From positions 655,066,468 to 655,130,467 of the forward strand of contig NC_081409.1 in NCBI RefSeq assembly GCF_030272615.1: a stretch of 64,000 nucleotides of DNA, in the 5' to 3' direction. The position numbers and the translations under genes are program-made. Positions 62,662 to 64,000 of the stretch are shown one piece after another (the stretch's first letter is position 1; each line of letters begins with the position of its first letter). The notes under the pieces were generated by a model. The model did no database searches. It was not told the DNA's origin and worked only from the letters and a program-made list of their open reading frames with translations. This stretch comes from Cryptomeria japonica (lineage: Eukaryota; Streptophyta; Pinopsida; Cupressales; Cupressaceae).

Positions 62662-62671
62662 TATAAAGAAA
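62662..62671 (+). promoter_or_regulatory. TATA box of the Gyp2 3' LTR
   Basis: TATAAAGAAA after CCCGTCACAG, equivalent to 48961. It could start transcripts that run through the LTR ORF copy toward the right flank. Confidence 0.6.
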
Positions 62672-63162
62672 GACATGCGGTCAGTATCAAGTGGAATTCG
62701 AAGGGATTTTTAAGGCCAATGGTTGGATGTCGCGTGGTATTATGTAGCCAATAGAAAAGCAGGATGCAGACTAAAGAGAAAGCCGTCAGTAACCAAAGGT
62801 AACAGTGAAACACTTGCAGGAATGTTATGACCTATTGGAGTGAAAAATACGAATTCTCGTATGAATTTGATTTTGAAGGGACGGCCGAAGCATGCGGAAT
62901 CAATGTTATAGTTAAGGCCTTGAGTACAAGTATTTGATTTCCTAACAACCTAGTAAAGATATCTTTTAAAAGATTTTGCAGAAGAGCAGACGCAAAGTTA
63001 TCTTTTTCAGATACAAAGCAAGTGGTTCAGTTACAGAGAAAATTTCAAGCAAGCATCAGGTTCTCTCATTTTTTGTAGCAATTCTTGTGTGGTGTTTTAA
63101 GTAGAATCATTCTCGTGTTGTAGGATTGTTCAAGAGTGATATTCATTGTCTTACATTTTCAA

Positions 63163-64000
63163 ATGGCTCCTAAAAGGGAATTTTCCGGCAAGGTTAATTA
63201 TTTAGAAAGAAGTGTATGTGATGATTTTTTAGAACAATTGACGTTGTCAACTAACCAGGCATCAAGGGCCAAAGAGTTAGTGCCCAGGGCTCCCCATCTG
63301 AAGATAGGAGAAGGGTTGTATGACAAAGGTAATTGGCTGAGAGACCCACAGGTTGGACTGTCCGGGTTGGGGCTGTTTAGAGTCGGGTTTGGAAAGAAAA
63401 ATTCTCCCGCTCCTCAAAACAGTATTTGGGAACTAGATGTTGGAAAATTAGTAGTCCCAGGGGTATTCATGGATACAGACCTGCTAACCCAAATGGCATT
63501 GAATTATGATCCAGTTACGAGATGCATCCGGGATGTAAATGGAAAAACCCTTGTGAAAATTAATGCGGAAGAATTAAGGACAGTATTTGGGCTCAATGAG
63601 TTCACAAACTTCCTGGAACCCATAAATTTCACATCATTAGCCCAAGTGTATAGTGCACAGAGGAGTCATCTCTGGAATGGGCCTCTTAAAGAACGTTTTC
63701 TGAAAGTAGGAGGGTTAGTAGTTGTAGGGCCCAATACACAAGAGCCATTTTCATTGAGTATGTTTACCTTGAGGGCTAAAGGAATGTATTGGCCACTTTG
63801 CCAGGTTCTAGGAGAGGATGATGAAGCAAATATGCCAAATCATTACCTGCTAATGATTGTTCAGATTTTGAATCCTTCTCTTGCTATCACATTTGACTAT
63901 GCTTCTTTTATTGCCGATGCTATCCATGGAGGGTTGATAGGAATAAAAAATGGAAAGGTGGATAGACCTTTCGGATGGTATTCACTCTTAATGCACCTTT
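63163..64000 (+). CDS. Second copy of the Gyp2 LTR ORF, partial, open to the window end
   Basis: ATGGCTCCTAAAAGG begins a frame that stays open for 279 codons to the last base. It matches the first 279 residues of 49462-51729 without indels. Replacement differences outnumber silent ones by eye (for example L to V, R to H, R to Q, E to K, A to D). That suggests little or no selection since insertion, yet no stop has appeared. The rest of the ORF lies right of the window. Confidence 0.8.
   Translation, partial: MAPKREFSGKVNYLERSVCDDFLEQLTLSTNQASRAKELVPRAPHLKIGEGLYDKGNWLRDPQVGLSGLGLFRVGFGKKNSPAPQNSIWELDVGKLVVPGVFMDTDLLTQMALNYDPVTRCIRDVNGKTLVKINAEELRTVFGLNEFTNFLEPINFTSLAQVYSAQRSHLWNGPLKERFLKVGGLVVVGPNTQEPFSLSMFTLRAKGMYWPLCQVLGEDDEANMPNHYLLMIVQILNPSLAITFDYASFIADAIHGGLIGIKNGKVDRPFGWYSLLMHL

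Larger units (their letters stand above)
47806..64000 (+). mobile_element. Gyp2: Tat-like Ty3/gypsy element with ~6.2-kb LTRs carrying an ORF
   Basis: The 5' LTR (47806-54041) is followed by a TGGCGACT-type primer site, gag, protease, archaeal-type RNase H, reverse transcriptase, decayed gypsy RNase H, integrase, and then a second LTR from 61228 that runs out of the window. The primer site and the extra RNase H are hallmarks of the Tat/Ogre group. Unusual points are the long ORF inside the LTR, the 279-bp hairpin repeats and the RNase H position. Gag-pol has about eight stops and two frameshifts. It is inserted in CopD gag, and the target duplication cannot be checked here. Confidence 0.88.
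61228..64000 (+). repeat. Gyp2 3' LTR, cut by the window end
   Basis: Collinear with 47806-50300 of the 5' LTR apart from one extra 279-bp repeat unit. By eye a few percent of bases differ, most of them transitions. It carries the hairpin repeats, the TATA (62662) and the ORF start (63163). Confidence 0.92.

Overview
This window looks like the repeat-filled part of a large plant genome. I see no host gene in it. Nearly every base belongs to LTR retrotransposons or their remnants. The primer-binding sites are complementary to plant initiator tRNA-Met (TGGTATCAGAGC type), or in one case of the TGGCGACT...GGGGAC type used by Tat/Ogre elements. The sequence is AT-rich, has decayed CpG sites and carries deeply nested insertions. 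A seed plant with a large genome is well supported. A conifer is my guess, not a demonstrated fact.

Layout. Positions 1-189 are the edge of a minus-strand LTR that lies inside an LTR fragment (190-1271). Gyp1 (1272-8187, minus) is an old Ty3/gypsy chromovirus. CopA is an old plus-strand Ty1/copia element that starts at 8193 inside Gyp1. Later insertions have scattered its pieces over 38 kb: 8193-9581, 17999-19195, 20272-21007, 27591-29096 and 45394-46209. The insertions in CopA are CopB (9582-17998, copia, itself split by solo LTR SoloA 14105-15133), solo LTR SoloB (19196-20271), NA1 (21008-27590, no pol) and CopC (29097-45393, minus-strand copia). CopC in turn carries NA2 (36706-44382, no pol) in its 5' LTR. 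The 3' end of CopA is cut by CopD (46210-47805). The gag of CopD is cut by Gyp2 (47806 to past the window end), a Tat-like Ty3/gypsy element with LTRs of about 6.2 kb. Target-site duplications or near-duplications support five of these insertions as whole events and two of them as solo LTRs.

Most notable content. (1) NA1 and NA2 share an architecture: the C-terminal half of a copia Gag (coiled coil plus zinc knuckles), then an unrecognised but mutually homologous second ORF with a basic tract and a long coiled coil, and no pol. CopC encodes the matching coiled-coil/knuckle Gag and a full pol, so it represents a plausible helper lineage. (2) Each Gyp2 LTR contains a long ORF of unknown function downstream of a TATA box, and a 279-bp tandem repeat carrying a three-tier hairpin. 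The two LTRs differ by one repeat unit. (3) Gyp2 has an archaeal-type RNase H upstream of the reverse transcriptase, together with a catalytically decayed ordinary RNase H. (4) Four copia-type elements carry an inverted repeat that brackets the polypurine tract and the start of the 3' LTR, with apparent covariation between families.

Almost all ORFs are broken by stops or frameshifts. I treat them as fossils of functional elements, except the Gyp2 LTR ORF, which is open or nearly so in both LTR copies.
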